Notes: a model not told the origin generated them from the sequence alone. DNA of 6,580 bases from an uncultured Bacilli bacterium (GCA_934177995.1 CAKPPW010000041.1:1-6580); one strand, 5' to 3'; counted from the stretch's first letter, positions 1 to 6,441 are shown. Program-made: numbers and translations.

Positions 1-1094
1 TAGAAGAAATTAAAGAAATGATAAATAGCAAAGAATATAAAGAACATCCAGAGTTGTTTACATCAACAACATTAGCTAATGCTAAGATAAAAGAAATTCA
101 AGAAATGATAAATAGCCAAGAATTTAAAGAACATCCTGAATTATTTACGTCGCAGACGCTAGCTCACGCTAAAATAAATGAAATTCAAAAAATGATAAAT
201 AGCCAAGAATTTAAAAAATATTCTGAGTTATTCACATCAACAACATTAGCACATGCTAGAATAGAGGATATTCAAAAAATGATACATAGTGAAGAATTTA
301 AAGAGCATCCGGAGTTATTCACATCAACCACATTAGCTTTTACTAGAATAGAAGATATTCAAAAAATGATAAATAGCCAAGAATTTAAAAAATATCCTGA
401 ATTATTTACATCGGAAACACTAGCACATGGTAATATAAAAGAAATTCAAGAAATGATAAATAGCCAAGAATTTAAAGAACATCCTGAATTATTTACGTCA
501 CAGACGCTAGCTCACGCTAAAATAAATGAAATTCAAAAAATGATAAATAGTCAAGAATTTAAAGAACATTCTGAATTATTTACGTCACAGACGCTAGCTC
601 ACGCTAAAATAAATGAAATTCAAAAAATGATAAATAGTCAAGAATTTAAAAAATATCCTAAATTATTTACATCAACAACATTAGCTCATGCTAAAATAGA
701 AGATATTCAAAAACTATTACAAATGTCATATTGGAACGATATAAGATATAAAGATTTGTTAACATCTTCAGTTGCAGCAAAATCTAAACAAATGATTACT
801 AAACTACCTGTTTTATTTAAAATGGCTGAGTATTATAAAATTGATGGATATCTTAATACTTCGTTTTTGTTGTTTTCACCAAGTCAAAATTTTGCTTTAA
901 TAAATTATTTAAATGATAATAATATTCCTTTAATAGAAAATGATAAACTAAATAAAGTATTTGGAAAACAACCTGGTGTATTAAAGAAAAAATATGGAAT
1001 AGATATAAAAGAACAGATGCTAAAATATGATTTTAGTAAATTTAGTTTTAATGAAGATACAAGGAAAGGTGGTAGTAAAAATGCAGTTAGATAG
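1..1094 (+). CDS. Tandem 29-residue helical-repeat protein, 5' end outside window
   Basis: Unknown function. The reading frame is open from the left edge. The codons before the first visible ATG (position 18) encode EEIKE, matching the end of a repeat unit, so the true start lies upstream and the ATG at 18 is internal. Counting from that ATG, residues 1-232 are eight 29-residue repeats built on MINSQEFK, a charged pair (EH or KY), PELFTS, a variable residue, TLAHAKI and an EIQK-type ending. Residues 233-358 are a diverged continuation with further helical units, such as LFSPSQNFALINYL, and a basic tail. The P-x-L-F..S..L...I pattern resembles mTERF-like alpha-solenoids, which bind nucleic acid in mitochondria; this is inference from periodicity only. 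No membrane segment is visible, but the N-terminus, and so any signal peptide, cannot be judged. The gene overlaps the next one by 14 bp, suggesting translational coupling. Confidence 0.85.
   Translation, partial: EEIKEMINSKEYKEHPELFTSTTLANAKIKEIQEMINSQEFKEHPELFTSQTLAHAKINEIQKMINSQEFKKYSELFTSTTLAHARIEDIQKMIHSEEFKEHPELFTSTTLAFTRIEDIQKMINSQEFKKYPELFTSETLAHGNIKEIQEMINSQEFKEHPELFTSQTLAHAKINEIQKMINSQEFKEHSELFTSQTLAHAKINEIQKMINSQEFKKYPKLFTSTTLAHAKIEDIQKLLQMSYWNDIRYKDLLTSSVAAKSKQMITKLPVLFKMAEYYKIDGYLNTSFLLFSPSQNFALINYLNDNNIPLIENDKLNKVFGKQPGVLKKKYGIDIKEQMLKYDFSKFSFNEDTRKGGSKNAVR
18..713 (+). repeat. Eight in-frame 87-bp tandem repeats
   Basis: Units begin at 18, 105, 192, 279, 366, 453, 540 and 627, each exactly 87 bp with no indels. 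Units 2 and 6 differ at one base (TCG versus TCA), and unit 7 differs from unit 6 at two. Units 1 and 5 share the ending IKEIQE and are each followed by the near-identical units 2 and 6, which suggests a multi-unit block was duplicated. Units 3, 4 and 8 share the IEDIQK ending. Variation is concentrated at repeat residues 9-10 (EH or KY), 17 (T, Q or E), 21-23 (HAK, NAK, HAR, FTR or HGN) and 25-26 (KE, NE or ED). A degenerate ninth unit, with LLTSSVAAKSKQMI, follows at about 714-803. Confidence 0.95.
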
Positions 1095-1362
1095 TCTTGA
1101 TATTAAAGTATTAAGAGAGAATTTTTCTGATGAGGAAATAGCAAAGATGGATGCTTTAAATATATCTAAAATATTTAGATATTTACAAGAAAATAATGTT
1201 TATTATGCTAAGGATCTATTATTATCATCACTTGATTTGTTTTTGTTACCAGTGGAAGAATTTATAAACAAGTTTGAAAAATTAAAAACTAGATTAGGTA
1301 CTGATTTTGTAGATAAACTAGGAGAAGATTCATCTCTTATCGAAATAATGTATGATAACTAA
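1081..1362 (+). CDS. Small helical protein related to the upstream repeat protein
   Basis: Not recognised as a named family. I place the start at the ATG at 1081, giving 93 residues, because AAAGGTGGT lies just upstream (about 1065-1073); the more upstream ATG at 1027 has no such site and would overlap the previous gene by 68 bp. The chosen start lies inside the last codons of the repeat gene, whose stop is at 1092-1094, so the two are probably translated as a coupled pair. The protein is predicted to be all-helical and carries LFLLPVEEFINKFEKL followed by a TRLG segment. This follows the same P...F.....L rhythm as LFSPSQNFALINYL in the upstream protein's C-terminal region. It could be a partner subunit or a split-off C-terminal domain of the repeat protein. 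No membrane or secretion signal is seen, and no clear terminator follows. Confidence 0.8.
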   Translation: MQLDSLDIKVLRENFSDEEIAKMDALNISKIFRYLQENNVYYAKDLLLSSLDLFLLPVEEFINKFEKLKTRLGTDFVDKLGEDSSLIEIMYDN

Positions 1363-1374
1363 AAAATATAAAAC

Positions 1375-1403
1375 TTGAAGGTTTAGAAAAAATAAAGTAT
1401 AAT
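1375..1403 (+). promoter_or_regulatory. Sigma-A-type promoter for the EIIB-like gene
   Basis: TTGAAG at 1375-1380 and a perfect TATAAT at 1398-1403 are separated by exactly 17 bp. Transcription would start near 1410, just before the GGAGG ribosome binding site at 1414-1418, leaving a very short leader. The promoter separates the EIIB-like gene from the two upstream helical-protein genes. Confidence 0.8.
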
Positions 1404-1424
1404 TAATACTGTTGGAGGATAAAA

Positions 1425-1730
1425 ATGGAATATGTAATTATTTTATTAGTACTTCTAATAATTTTACTAGCAGTTTTAAAAGCTAATAAGAAAGATGCTG
1501 AATTGGATTTTAATAAACTAGTTGAATACTTAGGAGGAAAAGATAATATCATTCAAACAGAAACAAAAATGTCTAGATTTGTTGTTACTTTGAAAGATGT
1601 TACAAAGGCTGATAAAGAAGCTATTCAAAAGCTAGGAGCTAAGGGAGTAGTAGAGATTAATAATCAGTTAAAAATAATATTAGGACAGGATTCTAAACAA
1701 CTAAAAAAATATATCGATGAAATGAAGTAG
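1425..1730 (+). CDS. Membrane-anchored PTS EIIB-like protein lacking the active cysteine
   Basis: A 101-residue protein with a strong ribosome binding site (GGAGG at 1414-1418, 6 nt before the ATG). Residues 3-18 are a single hydrophobic helix followed by a lysine-rich stretch, suggesting an N-terminal anchor with the soluble domain in the cytoplasm. Residues 27-101 match the glucose-type PTS EIIB fold: GGKDNI (37-42), a conserved Arg at 51, a K-x-D segment, LGAKGVVEI and IILGQ near the end. In active EIIB proteins the sequence after GG-x-x-NI contains Cys-x-T-R, where the cysteine carries the phosphate. Here the aligned residue is Lys48, followed by M-S-R. The domain therefore probably cannot relay phosphate by the usual route. 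It may be a regulatory or structural relative; no EIIC or EIIA partner is visible nearby. It is a single-gene transcription unit with its own promoter and terminator. Confidence 0.88.
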   Translation: MEYVIILLVLLIILLAVLKANKKDAELDFNKLVEYLGGKDNIIQTETKMSRFVVTLKDVTKADKEAIQKLGAKGVVEINNQLKIILGQDSKQLKKYIDEMK

Positions 1731-1750
1731 TTTTCGCTACTTTTTTTCTT
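1724..1750 (+). terminator. Rho-independent terminator after the EIIB-like gene
   Basis: AAGTAG (1725-1730) pairs with CTACTT (1737-1742) around the loop TTTTCG, followed by an interrupted T tract (1741-1750). The TAG stop codon lies in the left arm. The stem is short and AT-rich but well positioned. Confidence 0.75.
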
Positions 1751-1757
1751 TTGTTTT

Positions 1758-1766
1758 TGATATACT
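1758..1766 (+). promoter_or_regulatory. Extended -10 promoter for ppdK
   Basis: TG-A-TATACT (1758-1766) is an extended -10 element directly after the preceding terminator's T tract. No good -35 hexamer lies 16-18 bp upstream, where terminator sequence is found, so recognition would depend on the TG extension. The ribosome binding site AAAGGA (1774-1779) follows, 12 nt before the ppdK ATG. Confidence 0.5.
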
Positions 1767-1791
1767 TAAGTAGAAAGGATATGAGAAATAT

Positions 1792-4425
1792 ATGAAATAT
1801 GTTTATGCGTTTAGTGAAGGTAATAAAGATATGCGTAATACTCTAGGTGGAAAAGGTGCTAATCTTGCGGAGATGACAAGTTTAGGATTACCAGTTCCTC
1901 AAGGTTTTACCGTATCAACTGATGCTTGTATTAAGTATTATGAAGAGAATGAAACTATAAATAAAGAAATAGAAGAAGAAATACTAAAAGAATTAGCTCA
2001 TCTTGAAGAGATAACAGGTAAAAAGTTTGGAGATGCAACCAATCCTTTACTAGTATCTGTTCGAAGTGGAGCAAGAGTATCTATGCCAGGAATGATGGAT
2101 ACTGTTTTAAATCTTGGTATGACTGATAGTGTTGCTTTAGGATTTAGTGAAATAACTAATAATAAAAGATTTGTCTATGATAGTTATCGTCGTTTTATTC
2201 AGATGTTTGCTGATGTAGTAATGAACTTTCCTAAAAGTTCTTTTGAAAAATTATTTGATAAGATTAAAGAAGAGAAAAATGTTACTAATGATACAGACTT
2301 AACAGCTGATGATTTATTAGAAGTTATTAATAGATATAAAGAGGAATATAGAAAGTATGCGGGATGTGATTTTCCACAGGATGTTAAAGTACAATTACTT
2401 GAAGCAATAAAAGCTGTCTTTAGAAGTTGGAATACAGATAGAGCGAAAACTTATCGTCGACTTAATAATATTCCTTCTAATTGGGGAACAGCTGTTAATG
2501 TTCAACAGATGGTTTATGGTAATAAAGGAGATAATTCTGGGACTGGTGTTGCTTTTACAAGAAATCCGGCAACTGGAGAGAAGGCTTTATTTGGTGAGTA
2601 TTTAATGAATGCTCAAGGAGAAGATGTTGTAGCAGGTATTAGAACACCACAGGCTATTTCTACTTTAAAAGAAGTTATGCCAGAGTGTTATAATGAATTT
2701 GAAAGAATTTGTTCTATCCTAGAAAATCATTATAAAGATATGCAAGATATGGAGTTTACTATTGAAGATGGAAAACTTTATATGTTACAGACAAGGAATG
2801 GTAAAAGAACAGCTCAAGCCGCTTTAAAAATAGCCGTTGATATGGTTAATGAAGGAATGATTAGTAAGGAAGAAGCTTTAATGAAAGTAGAAGCAACTAG
2901 TCTTGATCAATTACTTCATAAGACTTTTGATAGTGAATCATTAAAGAATGCTAGAGTGATAGCTAAAGGATTAGCAGCATCACCTGGAGCAGCAACCGGT
3001 AAGATTTGTTTTACTGCAGAAGACGTTATGGATTTTCATGAGAAAGGTGAGAAAGATTTATTACTAGTAAGAAATGAAACATCACCTGAAGATATTGAAG
3101 GAATGAACCTTGCTCATGGTATCTTAACCGTGAGAGGTGGAATGACATCTCATGCAGCAGTAGTTGCTCGTGGTATGGGAACTTGTTGTGTATCAGGTTG
3201 TGGAAGTCTAGTAGTAGATGAAGTTAATAAAACAGTAACTACAAGTGAGGGATTAGTCTTTCATGAGGGAGATTATTTATCACTTGATGGAAGTACTGGT
3301 AATGTCTATGGAGAGAAAATATTAACAGTAGAACCTACTATCAGTGGAAACTTTGAAACCTTTATGGAATGGGCTGATAGTGTTAGAAGACTAAGAGTAA
3401 GAGCTAATGCTGATAATTATCGTGATGCTAAGGTGGCAAGAGAGTTTGGAGCTGAAGGTATTGGTCTATGTAGGACAGAGCATATGTTCTTTGATAAGGA
3501 TAGAATCTTTAATTTTAGAAGAATGATTACAGCTGATACTAAAGAAAAAAGAGAAGAAGCTCTTACTAAGATTTTACCTTATCAGAAAGAAGACTTTAAA
3601 GATTTATTTAGAACAATGAAAGGTTATGAAGTAGTAATTAGATACTTAGATCCACCACTTCATGAATTTTTACCACATACTGACGAAGAAATAACTGAAC
3701 TAGCTCCTACTTTAGATATGAGTTTTCAAGAGTTAAAAAATAGAGTAGAATCACTAAAAGAATTTAATCCTATGATGGGGCATAGAGGTTGTCGTCTTGC
3801 TATTACTTATCCAGAGATAGCTGTTATGCAAACAAAAGCCGTTATTTTAGCAGCACTAGAAGTAATGGATGAAGGAATAGATGTTACTCCAGAGATTATG
3901 ATTCCACTAGTTGGTACAACTAATGAACTTTCTTATATTAAGAAAATAGTATGTGAGACAGCTGCTCAGATTATTGCTAGTAGTAATAAATCTCTTAAAT
4001 ATAAAGTAGGTACTATGATTGAAGTTCCAAGAGCTTGTGTTATTGCTGATGAAATAGCAAAAGAAGCTGAATTTTTCTCTTTTGGTACTAATGATTTAAC
4101 GCAACTTGCTTATGGTTTTTCTAGAGATGATGCTTCTAAATTTTTGAAAGATTATTATGCTAAAAAGATATTTGAACAAGATCCTTTTGCTACAATAGAT
4201 CAAGATGGTGTTGGTAAATTAGTAGGTATGGGTGTAGCACTTGGTAAGAAAACAAGACCTAATATTGACCTTGGTATTTGTGGAGAACATGGTGGAGATC
4301 CAGCTTCTATTGATTTTTGTCATAGAGTAGGACTAACTTATGTATCTTGCAGCCCTTACCGTATTCCAACAGCTCGTCTTGCCGCAGCTCAAGCGGTAAT
4401 TAGAGAAAAAATGCATAATAATTAA
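1792..4425 (+). CDS. ppdK: Pyruvate, phosphate dikinase
   Basis: Cytosolic enzyme interconverting pyruvate + ATP + Pi and PEP + AMP + PPi. In anaerobes it often runs in the PEP-to-pyruvate direction, making ATP with pyrophosphate. Its 877 residues are full length (the Clostridium symbiosum enzyme has 874). The N-terminal ATP-grasp domain spans roughly residues 1-340, starting with the nucleotide-binding GGKGANLAEM. The central phosphohistidine domain has GGMTSHAAVVARG with catalytic His454 and nearby Thr452. The C-terminal PEP/pyruvate TIM barrel keeps Arg561 (CRTEHM), Arg617 (RYLDPPLHEF), Glu744 (MIEVPRA), Asn767-Asp768 (FGTNDLTQ) and the acid-base Cys830 (GICGEHGGDP), matching C. symbiosum numbering within one residue. 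The ATG follows AAAGGA by 12 nt. No PPDK regulatory-kinase gene is nearby. The gene is flanked by terminators and is probably monocistronic. Every inspected catalytic residue is present. Confidence 0.98.
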   Translation: MKYVYAFSEGNKDMRNTLGGKGANLAEMTSLGLPVPQGFTVSTDACIKYYEENETINKEIEEEILKELAHLEEITGKKFGDATNPLLVSVRSGARVSMPGMMDTVLNLGMTDSVALGFSEITNNKRFVYDSYRRFIQMFADVVMNFPKSSFEKLFDKIKEEKNVTNDTDLTADDLLEVINRYKEEYRKYAGCDFPQDVKVQLLEAIKAVFRSWNTDRAKTYRRLNNIPSNWGTAVNVQQMVYGNKGDNSGTGVAFTRNPATGEKALFGEYLMNAQGEDVVAGIRTPQAISTLKEVMPECYNEFERICSILENHYKDMQDMEFTIEDGKLYMLQTRNGKRTAQAALKIAVDMVNEGMISKEEALMKVEATSLDQLLHKTFDSESLKNARVIAKGLAASPGAATGKICFTAEDVMDFHEKGEKDLLLVRNETSPEDIEGMNLAHGILTVRGGMTSHAAVVARGMGTCCVSGCGSLVVDEVNKTVTTSEGLVFHEGDYLSLDGSTGNVYGEKILTVEPTISGNFETFMEWADSVRRLRVRANADNYRDAKVAREFGAEGIGLCRTEHMFFDKDRIFNFRRMITADTKEKREEALTKILPYQKEDFKDLFRTMKGYEVVIRYLDPPLHEFLPHTDEEITELAPTLDMSFQELKNRVESLKEFNPMMGHRGCRLAITYPEIAVMQTKAVILAALEVMDEGIDVTPEIMIPLVGTTNELSYIKKIVCETAAQIIASSNKSLKYKVGTMIEVPRACVIADEIAKEAEFFSFGTNDLTQLAYGFSRDDASKFLKDYYAKKIFEQDPFATIDQDGVGKLVGMGVALGKKTRPNIDLGICGEHGGDPASIDFCHRVGLTYVSCSPYRIPTARLAAAQAVIREKMHNN

Positions 4426-4444
4426 TAAAAATGATATTTAAGAG

Positions 4445-4499
4445 TTTTTACTTCTATACTTTAAAGATTGGAATAGGTATTTTTATCTCTATACTTCAA
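4445..4499 (+). repeat. Imperfect 20-bp direct repeat after ppdK
   Basis: The copy at 4445-4464 and the copy at 4480-4499 match at 17 of 20 positions and start 35 bp apart. Each has the form TTTTTA, two variable bases, then TCTATACTT and a terminal AA. The second copy contributes the right arm of the ppdK terminator, so the repeat may be a duplicated terminator-side segment or chance similarity in T-rich sequence. Confidence 0.6.
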
Positions 4500-4508
4500 T
4501 CTTTTTTT
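4463..4508 (+). terminator. Rho-independent terminator after ppdK
   Basis: AAAGATTG (4463-4470) pairs with CAATCTTT (4497-4504). The stem can continue by G-T and A-T pairs, and a smaller ATAG/CTAT helix is possible inside. It is followed by seven T residues (4502-4508). It lies about 40 bp after the ppdK stop and ends right where the next gene remnant begins. Confidence 0.8.
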
Positions 4509-4743
4509 GTACAATAGTGGGGATACTTGTATTATTAATGAAGATATAGTTAATAAATTTAATAATAATGAAATTGATTATATATACCACGAGGTAAGTA
4601 ACGATGGATACAAAGCTCATATGGATATTGATGTACTTGCAAGTGCTCTTAAAAAAAATAGAGATAGAGTATATTGTATGCATTTAGGAGATTCCATGGA
4701 TTTGGAAAAAATAAAAAAATATGGATTTAGGAGTGTTAGATAA
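4507..4743 (+). pseudogene. C-terminal remnant of an MBL-fold metallohydrolase
   Basis: The frame is open for 78 codons but begins in the T tract of the ppdK terminator. Its only possible start is a TTG at 4507 with no ribosome binding site. The residues read as the last third of a metallo-beta-lactamase-fold hydrolase: NSGDT (the Asp is a typical late metal ligand), IDYIYHEVS, a histidine in KAHMDID, then RVYCMHLGD with a final conserved-type histidine and KIKKYGF at the end. The HxHxDH metal-binding motif that should lie in the N-terminal half is absent, as is that half. I infer a deletion that removed the 5' part and joined the rest to the ppdK terminator. The stop (TAA 4741-4743) directly abuts the ATG of the next gene, whose ribosome binding site lies inside this remnant. 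Confidence 0.75.
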
Positions 4744-5310
4744 ATGGAAATATGTTTAAAATCAACTGTATCTTTTGAAGAACTAAAAAATATTATGTTT
4801 GATATCGGATTTAAGGTTCAAGAAGATTTTCAAATGAATGATATTTATATGATTAATAAAGATGTAGATATATCACTTGATAATAAAGATGTTATATTTA
4901 AAGATAATATTCTTGTTAGAGAAACAGTAGGAAAAAAAATATTACTTGTTAATAAAATAAAAGAATTAGATGATAATGGGATTGTAATAGGGGAACGTAG
5001 TATTAAATGTCCTATTACTGATTCTGAATCCGGTTATAAATTTTTATGTTCAATAGGGTATAAAAAAGCATTTGAATTAAGGGACCACAATTTATTGGTA
5101 ACTAATGGAGTTAATGAAATATATATTCAAGATGTTGAAGGATTAGGAACATATATAGAGATGGAACAAAAGAACATATTATTAAAAGAAACTAATGGAG
5201 ATAGTATTGATGAACTAGTAAATACAATTAAAAAATATAATTTACCTCTTGATTATAGTAATATAAGCGTAAAAAAGTCCTTAGAAATGTTAAAAATTAT
5301 ATGTAAATAA
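4744..5310 (+). CDS. CYTH-domain protein (class IV adenylate cyclase/triphosphatase-like)
   Basis: 188 residues, translated from the ATG at 4744, with AGGAG (4729-4733) placed 10 nt upstream inside the preceding remnant. CYTH proteins form a beta-barrel tunnel that binds triphosphates with metal ions; members include CyaB-type adenylate cyclases and thiamine triphosphatases. Supporting features are the N-terminal strand MEICLK, the helix FEELKNIMFDIGF, D33-x-Y35, VR at 58-59, VNKIKE near 70, E84 in GERSIK, the IGYKK/ELRD segment (Arg113) and VEGLGTYIEME (131-141). The signature ExExK at the N-terminus is degenerate: Glu2 and Lys6 remain but the middle Glu is Cys4. The strand at 84-86 is E-R-S where E-x-E is usual. 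The frame is intact, but weakened motifs and broken neighbours leave doubt that it is active. The remnant of an APH-family kinase follows 17 bp downstream and was probably in the same operon. Confidence 0.75.
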   Translation: MEICLKSTVSFEELKNIMFDIGFKVQEDFQMNDIYMINKDVDISLDNKDVIFKDNILVRETVGKKILLVNKIKELDDNGIVIGERSIKCPITDSESGYKFLCSIGYKKAFELRDHNLLVTNGVNEIYIQDVEGLGTYIEMEQKNILLKETNGDSIDELVNTIKKYNLPLDYSNISVKKSLEMLKIICK

Positions 5311-5327
5311 TCAAAGGAAGTACAAAA

Positions 5328-6135
5328 ATGATAGAAGAGACTGTTTTTACAAGTAAAAAAATTAAATCGTGGTAGTGCTAATTTATACTCAATAAATGAA
5401 AATAAATATATATTAAAAGAATTTTAAACAAAACATACAAAAGAAGAAATCGATAAGAAAATAAATATTATAAATCATCTAAAAAAAGATAATATTTCAG
5501 TTCCAGAATATATAAAAACTATAACTGGAGAATATATTTTTATCTATGAAAACAAAGTTATAATTATGCAAAAATTTATTTACCTAGTAATGATGTATCA
5601 AGTTGGTATTCAAAAGAAACAATTAATGAGAGCATAGATAAACAAAAAAGTTTGCTGAAAAAGATATCTGTAGTTGAAATATGTTAGTGATAACTTTGAT
5701 TTTAGTGATATGAGTAAATTGATTGTTATGAATACTCATGGTGACTATAGTGTATTACAATTTATATATAAAGATGGTAAAATAAATGCAATAATAGATT
5801 TTGTTTCAGCCTGTAAAATGCTAGTTGTATGGGAAATAATCAGATTTTATAGCTATATAGACTCGAAGGCAAAAGAGGGGAAAATTGATATTGATAATTT
5901 AGTTGAATATGTGAGAACCTTTACCAGTTAAGTTAAATTAAATAAGTATGATTATAAGTTTATGTCATATTTATATTTAGTTCAACTTCTTGCAAGTAAA
6001 TTTGGATATAAACAGTATATTACAGATAATTCAAAAACAAATTTATTAGATTTTGCTTTGTTGAACAAGATTGTGTAAATTCTTATTTTAAAGCAGTGAA
6101 GAAATAGGCAATATTCTAATGGAAAAATTATGTAT
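5328..6135 (+). pseudogene. Broken APH-family phosphotransferase (aminoglycoside/choline kinase-like)
   Basis: An AAAGGAAG site (5313-5320), 7 nt before the ATG at 5328, marks the original start, but the frame stops after 15 codons. Homology continues through several frames. Skipping one A in the A7 run at 5355-5361 yields KKLNRGSANLYSINENKYIL, the nucleotide-binding hairpin and P-loop-like Gly/Ser of the family. A TAA interrupts it at 5425-5427. IINHLKKDNISVPEY and VIIMQKF follow to about 5577, then frame changes near 5581 and 5665-5675. The spacing from MQKF to the catalytic loop is only about 55 codons, so helical-lobe sequence has been lost. At 5674-5928 come NTHGDYSVLQF and INAIIDFVSACK, the catalytic and metal-binding DFG-like motifs; the Brenner-motif Asn of HGDxxxxN is Gln. 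A TAA at 5929 is followed by LNKYDYKFMSYLYLVQLL in the same frame, then shifts near 6062 and 6103. Substrate unknown. Confidence 0.85.
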
Positions 6136-6146
6136 AGGAGGAAAAA

Positions 6147-6362
6147 ATGAAAAGGATTATAGTAGCTATCGGTGGTGGAGAAAATGGTAGATTATTAAAA
6201 AATGGAGTGTATGCTTCTTATGATACAGAAAAAATAGATAAAGAGATAGTTAGTCTAACAAATAAGAAAAATCCAAATTATTTATTTATAGGTCATGCCC
6301 TGTTTCCTAACACTTGTTTTGAAGAAAGTTATTATCAAACAATGACTAAACTTCTTTACTAG
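6147..6362 (+). pseudogene. N-terminal stub of an S51 peptidase / class I GATase-like protein
   Basis: The start is excellent: AGGAGG at 6136-6141 and ATG at 6147. The 71 residues begin MKRIIVAIGGGENGR, the first strand and Gly-rich loop of the peptidase S51 (dipeptidase E/cyanophycinase-like) family, followed by YDTEKIDKEIV, NKKNPNYLFIGHA and a Ser-Tyr/Met-Thr helix, all typical of Bacillota members. The family normally runs to about 200-250 residues, with the nucleophilic Ser in a G-x-S-A-G elbow after residue 100. Here a TAG at 6360-6362 ends it before that motif, and I could not follow the homology in other frames downstream. It may still be translated into a non-catalytic stub. The end of the broken phosphotransferase gene runs up to its ribosome binding site. 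Confidence 0.8.
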
Positions 6363-6441
6363 TGGAATTATAAATTATGTTTTAAATATAGAATATAAAA
6401 AAAATAAAGGAAAACAAAAATTGAGCATAATAAAATTTAAA
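6363..6441. other. Intergenic, no convincing gene
   Basis: Very AT-rich sequence after the peptidase stub. One frame stays open from 6346 to a TGA at 6472-6474, and an AAAGGA (6406-6411) lies 9 nt before a TTG at 6421. The translation resembles nothing I recognise, so I treat it as non-coding or eroded sequence. Confidence 0.5.

Noticed and set aside
18..713. The 87-bp repeats as a CRISPR array or non-coding satellite
   Set aside because: Units abut without spacers, are in frame, and keep a coherent protein consensus with many silent changes.
1027..1080. Upstream ATG extending the small helical gene by 18 codons
   Set aside because: No ribosome binding site, and it overlaps coding sequence of the repeat protein; the ATG at 1081 has AAAGGTGGT in place.
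1..4425. Mycoplasma-type genetic code (TGA = Trp)
   Set aside because: Trp is TGG in the repeat protein and ppdK, and no intact gene contains an in-frame TGA.
4489..4683. 64-codon open frame on the minus strand
   Set aside because: It is antisense to a recognisable MBL-fold remnant, is low-complexity (I/N/S/F-rich from AT-rich DNA), and has no family resemblance.
5674..5931. 85-codon frame as a separate small gene
   Set aside because: It starts at a TTG with no ribosome binding site and encodes the middle of an APH-fold kinase; the same homology continues beyond its stop in the same frame.
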